NCBI GenBank assembly: GCA_003163855.1 | Contig: PLRJ01000068.1 | Coordinates: forward strand, 22,878-86,877 | From: Bryobacterales bacterium | Lineage (GTDB): Bacteria > Acidobacteriota > Terriglobia > Bryobacterales > Bryobacteraceae | Direction: 5' to 3' | Length of the DNA: 64,000 nucleotides | Shown here: positions 1 to 9,892 of the stretch, piece by piece | Numbering within the stretch: position 1 is the stretch's first letter | Layout: every line of letters starts with the position of its first letter | Program-made: the position numbers and the translations under genes | Notes under the pieces: model-generated | Seen by the model: the letters and a program-made list of their open reading frames with translations, nothing else | Told to the model about the DNA's origin: nothing | Database searches by the model: none

Positions 1-171
1 CAGGATTATGGCGTCTACGTTGCCAAAGCCGGGGTAGCGAACCGGGTCACCTTTGTCATTGATCAGTCGGGAAAAATCGACTTCATTGAGTTCGGTGGAG
101 ACGCGATGAAGATTCTCGGCGCGGGCGATGCCTGCAGCCGCTTAGCGCACAAAGCAGCTGGCAGCAAATAA
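1..171 (+). CDS. Peroxiredoxin (AhpC/TSA-type), C-terminal end only
   Basis: The window opens inside this gene; 56 codons and a TAA stop remain. The peptide begins with a YGVY segment, followed by RVTFVID and a GKI stretch. This matches the C-terminal beta strand pair of AhpC/TSA peroxiredoxins, where a VFVID..G.I block follows the active-site domain. The catalytic cysteine lies outside the window, so the subclass cannot be told. The family reduces hydrogen peroxide and organic peroxides with thioredoxin-like donors. The downstream gene is convergent and ends 2 nt away. Confidence 0.7.
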   Translation, partial: QDYGVYVAKAGVANRVTFVIDQSGKIDFIEFGGDAMKILGAGDACSRLAHKAAGSK

Positions 172-173
172 GC

Positions 174-818
174 TTAACTCGCCTGCCATTTCGCCAAGTC
201 ACCGATATAGCCTTCCGCCGCCGCCAAACTGTGGCCACCAATATCCCGCATCATCCGTTGGATAAAAGGTGCGCGTTGCAACCGGCCGTTACATCTTTTC
301 GACAGCTGATACAACAGCAGCGCCAGCGCCATCCCAAACAAGACATTCGCTGCCAGCCATGCTGCGCTAAAAAGTGTGTTCACGACAACCACCGCGAACG
401 GCGCCCACATCACCACGCCCGCCAGCACTCCCCATTGCGTCAACCTTATTCGCACCATCCGCAGCTTCTCAAGCTGCTTTTGGATGGCTGCCACAGGCCC
501 GTCGTAATCAACCTGCTGTGCCTCAGCGACTACCCGAATCGTCCCAGCCATCATACTGATGGCATATAGATCGCAGGCGACGCCCATCGCGACCATTCGC
601 CAAGCCCCCCAATGGGAGTAAATGAAGCTCCCGAGCCACATCACTATCGCGAGCCATCCCGCTGTTTCCAACCCTGCGAACAATTTCATCCGGCGCAGGG
701 CCGAGCGCGACTTGTTCAGCTTCGCCGTCTCCAACATCCGCCGGTTCAAAAGTAAAATCTCATCCAGCTTCTTATCGTGTTCGGCCCACTTGGCCTTGTA
801 TTCATCCAAATCGAACAT
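174..818 (-). CDS. Membrane protein encoded after an ECF sigma factor
   Basis: A 214-residue protein with a charged N-terminal stretch of about 45 residues (many Lys, Arg, Glu), then four probable membrane helices at roughly residues 48-68, 75-93, 128-148 and 152-170, and a basic C-terminal tail. The gene starts 9 nt after the sigma factor stop codon on the same strand. The cytosolic N-terminal region plus membrane helices, and the position, are those expected of a sigma-factor partner (anti-sigma-like regulator). No zinc-binding HxxxCxxC motif of ZAS anti-sigma factors is visible, so the regulatory role is inference from position only. Confidence 0.75.
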   Translation of the reverse strand: MFDLDEYKAKWAEHDKKLDEILLLNRRMLETAKLNKSRSALRRMKLFAGLETAGWLAIVMWLGSFIYSHWGAWRMVAMGVACDLYAISMMAGTIRVVAEAQQVDYDGPVAAIQKQLEKLRMVRIRLTQWGVLAGVVMWAPFAVVVVNTLFSAAWLAANVLFGMALALLLYQLSKRCNGRLQRAPFIQRMMRDIGGHSLAAAEGYIGDLAKWQAS

Positions 819-827
819 GTCTTCTCC

Positions 828-1361
828 TTACTGCTTTACTTGCTTCAACTGCTGTTTCAAACGGCTGATCTTTGTAGCCACGTTAGTCTCACTGATGCCC
901 AGCACCTGAGCCGTCTCCGCATAGCTGTTGCCATCCAGATAGAGCATTACCAATGCCTTGTTCAAAGGATCCAAACGATCGATAAATTGATAAAGAACCT
1001 GCAACTCGTCCGATGGCCCGGTGGTTGAATCGACTGCCTTGAGAAGTTGCTCTTCATCCGAAAGGACATATCTTTTTCTTGTACTCTCGCGACGATAGGT
1101 GGAGATGGCCACGTTCAGCGCAATGCGGTACATCCAGGTGGAGAACTGCACGCGGCCGTCGAACGACGCAAACGACCGCCACAGTTGAGCCACAATTTCC
1201 TGTGCCACATCTTCGCGGTCTTGCCGGCTCTTCGAATACAAGTTGGCGACCTTATACAGGATCTTCTTGTGCTTGTTCAGCAGGGTTTCGAAGCGCTCTT
1301 GTTGTTTTGAAGTAATTCCCACGCCCAAACTGTTATTCGCAGCAGCGGCGTGCGAAATCAC
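828..1361 (-). CDS. ECF-type RNA polymerase sigma factor
   Basis: 177 residues, usual length for the extracytoplasmic-function sigma-70 group, which directs RNA polymerase to a small set of promoters. Region 2 is seen around residues 45-95 (DREDVAQEIV followed by FSTWMYRIALNVAI, the -10 recognition and core-binding part). Region 4 is around residues 125-175, with a helix-turn-helix YAETAQVLGISETNVATKISR. The start is GTG at 1361, only 3 nt after the stop of the upstream SNF2 gene, so translational coupling is likely. The next gene encodes a membrane protein that may be its regulator. Its target promoters cannot be read from this window. Confidence 0.9.
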   Translation of the reverse strand: MISHAAAANNSLGVGITSKQQERFETLLNKHKKILYKVANLYSKSRQDREDVAQEIVAQLWRSFASFDGRVQFSTWMYRIALNVAISTYRRESTRKRYVLSDEEQLLKAVDSTTGPSDELQVLYQFIDRLDPLNKALVMLYLDGNSYAETAQVLGISETNVATKISRLKQQLKQVKQ

Positions 1362-1364
1362 ACC

Positions 1365-4300
1365 CTAAAACGGCTCGAAGAGCGCTTCGAGATCCGCTTC
1401 GGTAAGCGCTACGGCTGGTTTGCCCGCCTGCTGGAGAATACTCTCCGCCAGCGCGCGTTTTCTGGCCTTCAACTGATCCATCTTTTCTTCAATGGTCTGG
1501 CTGGCAACCAGGCGATAAACAAAAACAGGCTTGTCCTGGCCAATTCGATAAGCGCGATCGATCGCCTGTTCTTCCACGGCCGGATTCCACCACGGATCGT
1601 AAAGAATAACGGTGTCGGCGGCGGTAAGATTAAGCCCCACCCCACCCGCCTTCAGACTGATGAGAAAGACATCCGTCGCGCCAGCCTGAAACTGCTCAAT
1701 CTCCTTCTTGCGGTCCCTGGTCTCGCCGGTCAGGACACTGAACGGGATCTTCAGATGTTCAATCTTCTCCCTGATCAGGTGGAGCATGGAGGTGAACTGC
1801 GAGAACACGATGATCTTGCGGCCCTCGGCCAGCAGGGAATCGAGCATTTCCATCAGCCGGCCGAGTTTAGCCGAAGGCACGGCCGATTTGGCGTCTACTG
1901 CTCCGGCGATTTTCAACAGCCTCGGATCGCAACAAACCTGCCGTAATTTCAGCAAGGCTTCCAGGATAATGATGTGGCTCTTGGAGAAACCCTTGGCCGC
2001 GATGGCGTCGCGAACCTTTTTATGCATCGACAGCCGAATTGAGTCGTAGAGATCGCGCTGCCTATCGTCGAGGATGATGGTTTCGGTAATCTCGGACTTC
2101 GGAGGCAGTTCGGAGGCGACCTCGCGCTTGGTCCTGCGAAGCAGGAACGGCTTTACCCGACGGGCCAGAATATCGGAGCGTTCCGCATCCGAGTGCTTCT
2201 CAATGGGCGAACGCCAATTGCGTGAGAAGCCGCTTTTGTCACCCAGATAGCCGGGGTTTACGAAGCTCATCAGCGACCATAACTCGCCCAAGTGATTCTC
2301 CATGGGGGTGCCGGTCAGACAGAAGCGGTGCTTGGTCTTGAGATCGCGGATGAGTTGCGTAGTGGCGGCGTTTGGATTTTTGATCGTCTGGGCCTCGTCC
2401 AGGATGGCCATGTGCCATTGCTGCTCCATCAACACGGCATGGTCGCGCGCAATCAGGGGATAGGTGGTAAGAACAATATCGTTCTGTTCAATCTCAGCGA
2501 AGCGTTGCTTGCGCGCGGCGCCATGCAGGACCAGAACGTTCAATTCCGGCGCGAATCTGCGCGCTTCGTTCTGCCAGTTGGTAATGAGGCTGGTGGGAGC
2601 GACAATCAGTGCCGGTTTGTCCAGGCGTCCTTCCGCCTTTTCGAGCGCCAGAATAGCCAGGATCTGCACGGTTTTGCCAAGGCCCATGTCATCCGCAAGA
2701 ATGCCGCCCAATCCAGCCTCGCGCAGCAGGTTCAGCCAAGCCACGCCCTGCGATTGGTACGGCCGCAAAGAGGCCTTGAAAGTAGCAGGCAGCGGCAGTA
2801 GCGAAGCCGCATCGGCGCCCCTTGAATTGAGCGTGCGCACAAGGTTTCGCAGGTTCTGCGAACCTTTGAAGGCAACCCCCTCGTGGTTCTGCAGGGAAGA
2901 CAGCAAGGCTGTTTCCGCCTTCGACATGCGCAGGCGGCCGTTCTTGCCGATGACTGCGCCTCCCACCGTGAGTTCGTGCAGGGCGAGAATCACCGGCAGG
3001 AAACGTTTGGCGGCCAGTGCCAGATGACGTCCGTCTTGCATCGGGACATAGAAGTCCTCATCACTTTCCGCCAGTTCGGCGATCGCGTCCGGTTCCAAGC
3101 CATTCGTGAGTACGAGATTGGCCAAGTACGGAGCCAAATCCAACTGTTCACCGTCCACTTGAACGCCCAAGCCCAGTTCAAACCAGTCAAGCTGACTGGT
3201 TTCGAAGAGCTCGGTGTCTAAATCGCCGGCCGGTTTCGCCAGCCGGTAAGGGAAGTCGTCGTCAATCCGGATGCCGAAGCCGTCTTCCTGGAGAACGGGA
3301 ACATCTTTGGCAAGAAAGTCGAGCCAATAGCTAGGATCGGCAAAGGCAAAATCGTGGAAATTAGCCGGACTAATGAGGCCGAAGAACTCGCGAGCGAAAC
3401 GCAGATCGAGCGAGCGGAGCTTGTCCACCGCCAACTTTTCACGGCTGGGATGGCGGCGCGCCTGGTAAAGCTGGTTTTCAATCAGCGCTTCCATGACCGG
3501 CCTGGTCTCAGAGAAGGGAACATCAATGGGGCCGTAGCGAAAAGCCAGCCTCGCCACCGGCAAATCGGCTGAAGCAGAGCGGCTGAATGGCCCTAGAGCG
3601 TTCTTCATGAGCATCAGCCGCAGTACTGGCGTGGGAGCTTCGTTCAACGCAATCGGCGGAGCCAATGGTTTCGGAATCAGGTTGGAGGCTGCCGGGATAT
3701 GGCGGCCTAGCGTGCGGCTCACTTGTTCGACGTGCGCAGGCGCAATGGCCGGAGCGTTCAAAAGACGGTGTGAAAGTTGGCGCGGCAAGGGCAGGCTGAC
3801 TTCGCCTACGAGCGAACGTTCGGCATCAACATAAACAGGCGGTTCGGCATTCAGCGCAATTGCACCTTCCACTTTAAGAACTGGCCGCATGCCTTTGCTG
3901 TCAGGCATGATCCACTCGATCTGTCCTTGCCGTATCTCGCCCATCTGCAGCGGCTCGCCGGCTGGTTTCAGCCAGTAGGCGCGGCCTGTTTCAATGATGC
4001 TCTTGAGCAGGTTTAGCGAATTGATGGAGTAAAAGCTGTGATTGTAGCCGCCTCGCGATGCAAGCAGGCTCTGGCAGATCTCACTATCGGATTGTCGAAA
4101 ATAACGGGGAAAATCTCCTGAATAGGAGTTGTAAAGCGCCGGCCGCGAAATGGAATTTGAGAACAAGCCACTTTTCAGAACACGTGCACAGATGAGTTCG
4201 ACCGCCAGGTGCGGCGCCGAGTTCGGCGTTTCGCGCGAGGTGATCAAGTAGAGCAGCCGCTGGTTGATTTCGGGCGGATATCCATCTCCGCGGGCACTTT

Positions 4301-4778
4301 GGGTGAACTGATCCAGCCAGGTCTTTACCTCATATGGAAGCGGAGACGCCGGCAACACCGGCGCTGGCACCAAAGGCGCAGCTTGGATGGGAGCTGGCTT
4401 TGCCGGCTCAGCGGCAGCAGACTGGGTCTTGCTCAAAGCCTCCAGTAAAACGGCGGCCACGTGCTTACAATTACTGCCCATTGGGCAAGAGCAAAGACCC
4501 TTAATCTGTACGCCGCCACCGATCTCGCGAACCAGTGTGATGCTTTGCTGGTAAGGCTCCTCTCTTGATCCCTCTACCGCACCTGTAATGGACGTCCGAT
4601 TGGGGCTGACATAAAGATCGGTGACGCGGCCCTCCTGCTGATAGCTCTTGCCGCGACTAAAGGCGTTAAGGCCCAGGTGATTACGAATCAGGTTAAGCGA
4701 GATAAAAGAAGAAAGTACGGGCGCTTCGAGTTGGTTTGGGGAATCAGGATTACCGTCATCGAACAGGCGAGTTTGCAT
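1365..4778 (-). CDS. SNF2-family helicase with SWIM zinc finger
   Basis: 1137 residues. An N-terminal SWIM zinc finger (CSCPMGSNCKH, about residue 95) is followed by a long region of unassigned fold and then a complete SNF2/Rad54-like ATPase in the last 450 residues. Visible motifs: Walker A DDMGLGKT, motif II DEAQ, motif III LTGTPMEN, and the C-terminal lobe with GGVGLNLTAADTVI and the arginine-finger motif AIDRAYRIGQ. Such proteins translocate on double-stranded DNA and remodel protein-DNA complexes; the bacterial RapA/HepA-like SWIM members are poorly characterised. The gene is followed with almost no gap by an ECF sigma gene, suggesting one transcript. No Shine-Dalgarno is obvious before the ATG. 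Confidence 0.93.
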   Translation of the reverse strand: MQTRLFDDGNPDSPNQLEAPVLSSFISLNLIRNHLGLNAFSRGKSYQQEGRVTDLYVSPNRTSITGAVEGSREEPYQQSITLVREIGGGVQIKGLCSCPMGSNCKHVAAVLLEALSKTQSAAAEPAKPAPIQAAPLVPAPVLPASPLPYEVKTWLDQFTQSARGDGYPPEINQRLLYLITSRETPNSAPHLAVELICARVLKSGLFSNSISRPALYNSYSGDFPRYFRQSDSEICQSLLASRGGYNHSFYSINSLNLLKSIIETGRAYWLKPAGEPLQMGEIRQGQIEWIMPDSKGMRPVLKVEGAIALNAEPPVYVDAERSLVGEVSLPLPRQLSHRLLNAPAIAPAHVEQVSRTLGRHIPAASNLIPKPLAPPIALNEAPTPVLRLMLMKNALGPFSRSASADLPVARLAFRYGPIDVPFSETRPVMEALIENQLYQARRHPSREKLAVDKLRSLDLRFAREFFGLISPANFHDFAFADPSYWLDFLAKDVPVLQEDGFGIRIDDDFPYRLAKPAGDLDTELFETSQLDWFELGLGVQVDGEQLDLAPYLANLVLTNGLEPDAIAELAESDEDFYVPMQDGRHLALAAKRFLPVILALHELTVGGAVIGKNGRLRMSKAETALLSSLQNHEGVAFKGSQNLRNLVRTLNSRGADAASLLPLPATFKASLRPYQSQGVAWLNLLREAGLGGILADDMGLGKTVQILAILALEKAEGRLDKPALIVAPTSLITNWQNEARRFAPELNVLVLHGAARKQRFAEIEQNDIVLTTYPLIARDHAVLMEQQWHMAILDEAQTIKNPNAATTQLIRDLKTKHRFCLTGTPMENHLGELWSLMSFVNPGYLGDKSGFSRNWRSPIEKHSDAERSDILARRVKPFLLRRTKREVASELPPKSEITETIILDDRQRDLYDSIRLSMHKKVRDAIAAKGFSKSHIIILEALLKLRQVCCDPRLLKIAGAVDAKSAVPSAKLGRLMEMLDSLLAEGRKIIVFSQFTSMLHLIREKIEHLKIPFSVLTGETRDRKKEIEQFQAGATDVFLISLKAGGVGLNLTAADTVILYDPWWNPAVEEQAIDRAYRIGQDKPVFVYRLVASQTIEEKMDQLKARKRALAESILQQAGKPAVALTEADLEALFEPF

Positions 4779-4931
4779 CAGGAGCGTTGTTTCATTGTCT
4801 ACTGAAATCGTATCCTTTGCTGGCGAATTGATATGCCACTGATGAGAGCGGTTAGAAAGTTGACATAATACTGGTTATCGGCCTCTTGTCTTTACCGGGG
4901 TGAAGCCAAGCGGCGCTGAGCGCCAGATGGA

Positions 4932-5780
4932 TCAGTTGGCCGACTGATGAAATCGAATCCGGTCCGGGCCTATCAGCGCGCGGGGCCCACGGATTACCAA
5001 GCCTACTGAGGCGTAGACGGATGGCCGCAGCCCTGCGATAGTATGCCCGGCTTCGGCATCAATTTGCACGTGCTTGCCAAGACTCTTGTAACAGCCCATG
5101 TCGGCTACGACCTCGCTGCCCAATCCTCGCGCAATGGTGGTTCGAAAAGTCTCGGCGAAAACGCCGACGGGCTTGAAGCTTCGAGTCAGCCATAGTCCCT
5201 CGCCAGAACTAAATAAGCGTCCTTGCGCGTCGGTTACCGAAGCGTAATTGAAGTTCGCCACCAAGCTGAACTTCCTGGGTAGATCTTTGTCGGCTGCGAC
5301 TGTGAAATAGGGATCGTAGCCGCCACTTGTGAAAGGCGAATTCCTTGATGGGAGGGACAAACCGCCGATCAGCGAAACTTCCGGCACAGGGCCATGTTCA
5401 GATTGCCGAACCATGCGGAGCTTTGCTCCCAATACATAGTCATTGCCGCCTGTGAATTTCTTCCTTTGGCCGTCGAACCGAAGCGATTGCTGCCATTCGT
5501 ATCCGACCGTGGAAAAGCGGAGTTCGAACGCCTTCGTGATGCCGAAGCGAACCATTGCTTGCGGTGCCGCAAAGGTCTTGAAACTTGTTCCGCTTATCCG
5601 GGCCCACTCGTAGGTATAGCCCTGTTCCAGCTGCAGTACACCAAGGCCGACGGGAGCGCTAGGAATAGAGAAACCAGGCCGTTCCGTAGATAGGTCCGGC
5701 AGATCGTCGGCAGGAAGATAACTCCCCGTTAGCAATAGGAAAGGCACTAAGACGCGTATTGATCGCATAAACTGTCTCAT
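4932..5780 (-). CDS. Outer-membrane beta-barrel protein (phenol MetA-like transporter family)
   Basis: About 282 residues from the ATG at 5780; an ATG at 5768 is equally possible, and an upstream in-frame ATG at 5855 would put the signal peptide internally. The N-terminus has a clear signal peptide (MRSIRVLVPFLLL core). The mature start, DLSTERPGFS, followed by alternating amphipathic strands (LELRFSTVGYEWQ, VSLIGGLSLP, YDPYFTVAADKDLP), is typical of the outer-membrane family annotated as MetA-pathway-of-phenol-degradation or putative transporter. It should sit in the outer membrane; the cargo is unknown. A GGCGC-TGA-GCGCC hairpin lies just after the stop (4911-4923) but has no T-run. Confidence 0.7.
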   Translation of the reverse strand: MRQFMRSIRVLVPFLLLTGSYLPADDLPDLSTERPGFSIPSAPVGLGVLQLEQGYTYEWARISGTSFKTFAAPQAMVRFGITKAFELRFSTVGYEWQQSLRFDGQRKKFTGGNDYVLGAKLRMVRQSEHGPVPEVSLIGGLSLPSRNSPFTSGGYDPYFTVAADKDLPRKFSLVANFNYASVTDAQGRLFSSGEGLWLTRSFKPVGVFAETFRTTIARGLGSEVVADMGCYKSLGKHVQIDAEAGHTIAGLRPSVYASVGLVIRGPRALIGPDRIRFHQSAN

Positions 5781-5937
5781 CGGCAGAGTTGCGAATCTGC
5801 TCGTACAAATACCCGCGTGAAGTTGACTTTTGATAAGCCCATCCCGATTCGCCATGGCGAGCGGTCGTGCCGCTTGGTCAGACTAGCGGCTGAACACAGC
5901 ACAGCTACCTAGCGGGTCTGCGGACTAGTTCCTCCCT

Positions 5938-7776
5938 TCAATCCTGAAACGGAACGAAGTCGCGGTCGCGAGAGTCGGACTCTCCCGTGTTCGTATCCAG
6001 TCCGATAGTCGGACCGGCATAGGTTACAGCCCGATCCATCCTGGTGAGGCTGGTTGTCAGCGCGTGAGCTTTGGTGGCGCGTTGCAGAGGCTGTTTCTTG
6101 AAGGCAGGCTTTAGAGCGACAGAGCTGCTATCGTGACTACCGCCATGCGGCCTGCGATCCGTCTTAAAGAATCTGATGGATGACAGCAGCGACTCGGCTT
6201 GCGTAGCAAGTTCGTCGGATGTGGAAGCCATCTGTTGCGAGGCGCTGGCATTCTGCTGGATAACCTGGTCCAGTTGCTGCATAGCTTTGTTTATCTGGTC
6301 TGTGCCGGTACTTTGTTCGCTGCTGGCTGCCGAAATTTCCCGCACCAGTTCGGCGGTTTTGCGAATATCGGGAACCAGTTTGGCTATTAAAACACCCCCA
6401 CTTTCTGCCGTTTTGACACCCTCAATGGTCAAGCGACTGATTTCAGCAGCGGCTGTTTGGCTGCGCTCAGCCAGTTTCCGCACTTCCGAAGCGACGACGG
6501 CAAAGCCTCTGCCATGTTCCCCTGCGCGCGCGGCTTCTACTGCTGCGTTTAAAGCCAGCAGATCCGTTTTGCGAGCAATCTCTTCGATGATGGTGATCTT
6601 TTCGGCGACTTTCTTCATCGCATCTACAGTGCGGTTCACAGCATCACCGCTAGCCTTGGCGTCTTCCGATGCCATAGAAGCAATCTTTTCGGTCTGGCGT
6701 GCATTGTCCGCGTTCTGCTTAACACTGGCTGACATTTGTTCAATCGCCGCAGTGCTCTCCTCAGCGGCCGCGGCCTGCTCGGCGGCTCCCTGAGACAGTT
6801 GCTGCGCGGTGGCGCTCATTTCTTGACTGCCGGAAGCTACGTTTGTCGAGGCGCCAGTTACCTCGTGCACGGTCTTGCGCAGGCTCTCCAGCATTTGGAT
6901 CAATGCAATACCCAGCGAATCTTTGTCCGATAGCGCTTTTGCCTCCACGGTAAGATCCCCTTCGGCTATGCTGGCGGCTACCTCCGACAGCGCCCTGAGG
7001 TTTCCAACCATCTGGTTCAGCGCTGCCAGCATCTCTCCCAATTCATCTTTGGAGACAACGTTCATATGGTGGGACAAATCGCCGGCCGACACATAGCGGA
7101 CGAACTGTACGGCCTCGGCAAGCGGTCTGGTCAAGCTCCTGATAACGAATATTGAGATTCCAATTGCGAGAAGAATACCGACCGAGACGCTAGTAATAAT
7201 GCCGGTACGTGCGCCGCTAACCACTTGGATGATGGCTTTCGAGTCCTCCGCAGCAATGTTCTGGTTAAATGTCACCTCGGCCTCAGTCGCCTTTACGTAT
7301 TCGTCTTCCACATCCTTTAGCCGGGTGGAAGCAAGCTCAAGTGCTTGCCTGTTTGTGGCCGCCGTGTTCAGTCTGCTAAGCCTTAGGACCTCATCGCCCA
7401 GTTTCCAAAACGCAGACCGTTCTGTCTGCATAACGGCGAAAAGGCGGCGGTCCTCATCATTGCTGAATAAGCCTTCGTATTTGGTGAAAAAGGCGTCAGT
7501 ATGTGCGCGCATCTCGGTGATTTGCTTGTCGAGCTCGGCCATACGGCTGGCATCCGTGCTCACCGCGTGCAGGAGCACCAGCGAGTAGCCCGCTTTGACA
7601 GAGGCCTTGATTTCCGAAATGACGCTGACGCTCGGTAAAGAGTTCTCAGACACTTCGATGGAGGCTTTGTTAATGTTTGAGATTTGAGCGTAAGACAGTA
7701 TTCCCAGGGCTGCAGTCAACATCGTGATTACGGCAAATCCGGCCGCAACGCGTGTCCCAATCTTCCAGTTGTTCAT
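5938..7776 (-). CDS. Methyl-accepting chemotaxis protein
   Basis: 612 residues. TM1 is at about residues 10-32, a periplasmic four-helix-bundle-like sensor at 33-188, TM2 at about 189-212, and a HAMP linker at 213-265. The cytoplasmic signalling domain (about 300-540) carries the conserved hairpin tip [22 protein letters not shown] and [17 protein letters not shown], which bind CheA and CheW. Family role: sense a ligand and control the CheA kinase. No CheR/CheB-binding pentapeptide (NWETF-type) ends the protein. No che or flagellar genes are nearby, so it is an orphan receptor here. A possible sigma-28-like promoter lies upstream (see the 7777-8131 entry). Confidence 0.95.
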   Translation of the reverse strand: MNNWKIGTRVAAGFAVITMLTAALGILSYAQISNINKASIEVSENSLPSVSVISEIKASVKAGYSLVLLHAVSTDASRMAELDKQITEMRAHTDAFFTKYEGLFSNDEDRRLFAVMQTERSAFWKLGDEVLRLSRLNTAATNRQALELASTRLKDVEDEYVKATEAEVTFNQNIAAEDSKAIIQVVSGARTGIITSVSVGILLAIGISIFVIRSLTRPLAEAVQFVRYVSAGDLSHHMNVVSKDELGEMLAALNQMVGNLRALSEVAASIAEGDLTVEAKALSDKDSLGIALIQMLESLRKTVHEVTGASTNVASGSQEMSATAQQLSQGAAEQAAAAEESTAAIEQMSASVKQNADNARQTEKIASMASEDAKASGDAVNRTVDAMKKVAEKITIIEEIARKTDLLALNAAVEAARAGEHGRGFAVVASEVRKLAERSQTAAAEISRLTIEGVKTAESGGVLIAKLVPDIRKTAELVREISAASSEQSTGTDQINKAMQQLDQVIQQNASASQQMASTSDELATQAESLLSSIRFFKTDRRPHGGSHDSSSVALKPAFKKQPLQRATKAHALTTSLTRMDRAVTYAGPTIGLDTNTGESDSRDRDFVPFQD

Positions 7777-8131
7777 AAGGTACGACTTTTCTTTCTCATT
7801 TCTTCGTGACTCTTGAGCGTTTCTACTCTGCTTCGAAAGGACCGCCAGTAAGCGCCCCGCCTAGAGAGCTAGCGAGTTCCTTTCCCCTGACGGCGCGCAG
7901 TGCCCTTTTTACTTGTCACTTTCTAGTCGGCTAAAACTTGAAATAGTCTTAGCCCTAAAGCAAGGAATTCGACATTCTGCGCCGCCAGCAGGTATCTTTC
8001 AACGACTTGAAGTTGCCGGCGAACAGGCTCTATCCGCGGGTTCTTTCCGGTAATTGCTCTCTGCAAGTAATTCTCTGAGTGAGAAACTTCACTGTTCGGC
8101 TCTACTGAACAAATTATGAAAATTCTTAAAT
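7777..8131. other. Intergenic region between receptor gene and STAS-like gene
   Basis: About 355 nt without a convincing gene. On the minus strand, rc of 7944-7951 (TAAGACTA), a 12-nt spacer and rc of 7924-7931 (GCCGACTA) resemble the sigma-28 (FliA) promoter used for chemotaxis receptors, although the usual spacer is 11 nt and only about two thirds of positions match. If used, the receptor mRNA would have a leader of about 140 nt. Nothing else stands out. Confidence 0.3.
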
Positions 8132-8563
8132 ATGGCGTGTAGCATACGCCCGAGGAACGTCATCCATAACCTTGAACCACTTATCTCCGACTGCAATGAC
8201 GAGGACATTTTGACACTACGAATTTTCGATAGAGCTGAGGAATTTCGGATCGAAATCTCGGGAAGGTTCTCTGCCTCTGCAGTGGCAGACGCAGCAACTG
8301 CCTGGAAACAGGCACTTAACGTCAACACTCCGAGGCGCATCAGCGTTGATATAACTGAAATGACTGGTTACGATCCGGCAGGCTGTGCGCTTTTGCGCGA
8401 AATGCAAAGGCATGGCACGCATATGGTTGCGGCAACGCCTCGCTCGCTGGTGTTTTTGGATCAGATATCGGCTCCGCAGCGTGTGCAAGGACCATCTTTA
8501 GTAACCAGGAAGGCCAAACCGGAAATTTCCACACAGCTGCGGCCTATCGCCGCGGGGCAATAA
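8132..8563 (+). CDS. STAS-like small cytosolic protein
   Basis: 143 residues with no signal peptide. The core (about residues 28-110) reads ILTLRIFDRAEEFRIEISGRF, then RISVDITEMTGYDPAGCALLREM and HMVAATPRSLVFLDQI. The alternating strand/helix pattern, with a central VDITEMTGYDPAGCALL block, resembles STAS/anti-sigma-antagonist folds, where a Ser or Thr in that loop is phosphorylated; here the loop has Thr and Tyr. The family assignment is by eye and uncertain. There is no Shine-Dalgarno at the ATG, so a start further in (near 8213) is possible. The neighbouring genes do not suggest a pathway. Confidence 0.5.
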   Translation: MACSIRPRNVIHNLEPLISDCNDEDILTLRIFDRAEEFRIEISGRFSASAVADAATAWKQALNVNTPRRISVDITEMTGYDPAGCALLREMQRHGTHMVAATPRSLVFLDQISAPQRVQGPSLVTRKAKPEISTQLRPIAAGQ

Positions 8564-8607
8564 GCACCAACGTCTAATCGATAGATGAAGGAACCTGGAG
8601 CGGGTTC

Positions 8608-9777
8608 ATGACATCCTATGGTGTCATGAGCCCGAATTTTGTTTATCACCCGACCCGCCGCGGTTTTCTAAGTACTCTTGCGGCGGCGTCCAGCGGGGCG
8701 GCGCTGTGGGCCCAGGACAACTCCCCCACGTTTTCAACCAGCGTCAAAGTCATCAACATCTTTGCGACGGTGCGCGACAAAGATGGCAAGATCATTCCGA
8801 ATCTAACAAAAGACGACTTTACTTTATCTGAAGATGGCCGGCCCCAGGAAATCAAGTATTTCACGCAACAAACTGATCTTCCGCTGATTCTAGGGTTGCT
8901 GGTGGACACCAGCGGCAGCGAACGGCGTAATATCCCCACTGAGCGGGATGCCAGTTACAAATTTCTGGAGAAAGTGATGAGGCCTGAAAAGGACAAGGCT
9001 TTCCTCATTCACTTTGACCGGGAAGTGGAGCTATTGCAGGATCTGACGTCTTCCCGTCCGCGGTTGGAAAAGGCGCTGGATCTACTGCAGGTTGCGCAAC
9101 CGCAGCAGCAGGCCGGCAACGGTAACGATCCCAATGGAGGCGGTGGGCAAAATGGCGGTGGCTATCCAGGCGGCGGTGGTGGAGGCGGTTGGGGCGGCGG
9201 TGGCATTGGCTTCCCACGCGGCGGTGGTATGGGATATCCCGGCGGGGGTGGCGGCGGCCGCAGAGGCGGCGGTCAACGGCAGGGCGGCCATGGCGGGACA
9301 GCCTTCTACGATGCGGTCTATCTCGCCTCGGATGACGTGCTGAAAACCCAGAAAGGCCGTAAAGCAATTATCATGCTGACCGATGGAGAGGATAACGGCA
9401 GCAAGGAAACCATCTTTTCCGCCATCGATTCTGCGCAGCGCTCCGACGTATTGGGCTACTCGATTCATATTGCCGATGAACAGGGCGGCGGTGGCTTCAG
9501 CATGGGAGGCGGCGGGCGGTATCCCCGCGGCGGCGGGGACCGTCCTGACGGTAAGAAGATACTCAAGCAGATCTCCAAAGCCACCGGTGGCGGGTATTTC
9601 GAGTTCAAGAAATCGCTCGACGACATCTACGCCCAGATTGATGAAGAGTTGCGCAACCAGTACAGCATCGGTTACACATCGGACAAAAAGGAAGGGGATG
9701 GAAGCTTCCGGAAGATTGAGCTTACGGTGAAGAAGAAGGGGCTTATTGTGCAGAGCCGGGATGGGTATTACTCGTAA
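8608..9777 (+). CDS. VWA-domain protein, acidobacterial type, with glycine-rich insert
   Basis: 389 residues. The N-terminus has a twin-arginine-like export signal (RRGFLSTLAAASSGAALWA), so the protein is probably periplasmic or secreted. A short N-terminal beta domain (VKVINIFATVRDKDGK...LTKDDFTLSEDG) precedes a von Willebrand A domain with MIDAS residues DTSGS and TDGEDNGS, the layout of the VWFA-related acidobacterial family. An extremely Gly-rich stretch, about residues 172-232, interrupts the VWA fold between the first MIDAS strand and the MIDAS threonine (GGTAFYDAVY), with a second, smaller glycine cluster near residue 293. The start at 8608 follows an AAGGAA/GGAG signal; ATG 8626 is an alternative. 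The ligand is unknown. Confidence 0.85.
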   Translation: MTSYGVMSPNFVYHPTRRGFLSTLAAASSGAALWAQDNSPTFSTSVKVINIFATVRDKDGKIIPNLTKDDFTLSEDGRPQEIKYFTQQTDLPLILGLLVDTSGSERRNIPTERDASYKFLEKVMRPEKDKAFLIHFDREVELLQDLTSSRPRLEKALDLLQVAQPQQQAGNGNDPNGGGGQNGGGYPGGGGGGGWGGGGIGFPRGGGMGYPGGGGGGRRGGGQRQGGHGGTAFYDAVYLASDDVLKTQKGRKAIIMLTDGEDNGSKETIFSAIDSAQRSDVLGYSIHIADEQGGGGFSMGGGGRYPRGGGDRPDGKKILKQISKATGGGYFEFKKSLDDIYAQIDEELRNQYSIGYTSDKKEGDGSFRKIELTVKKKGLIVQSRDGYYS

Positions 9778-9892
9778 TATTTATTTACAGAACTTGGCCA
9801 ATAACTTTTCCGATAACATCTCCTTCTGTTTCTATACACTCATTTAAAACGAACGCGCCAGTCATGGCTGCCACGCCGCTTAAGCTAAATGG

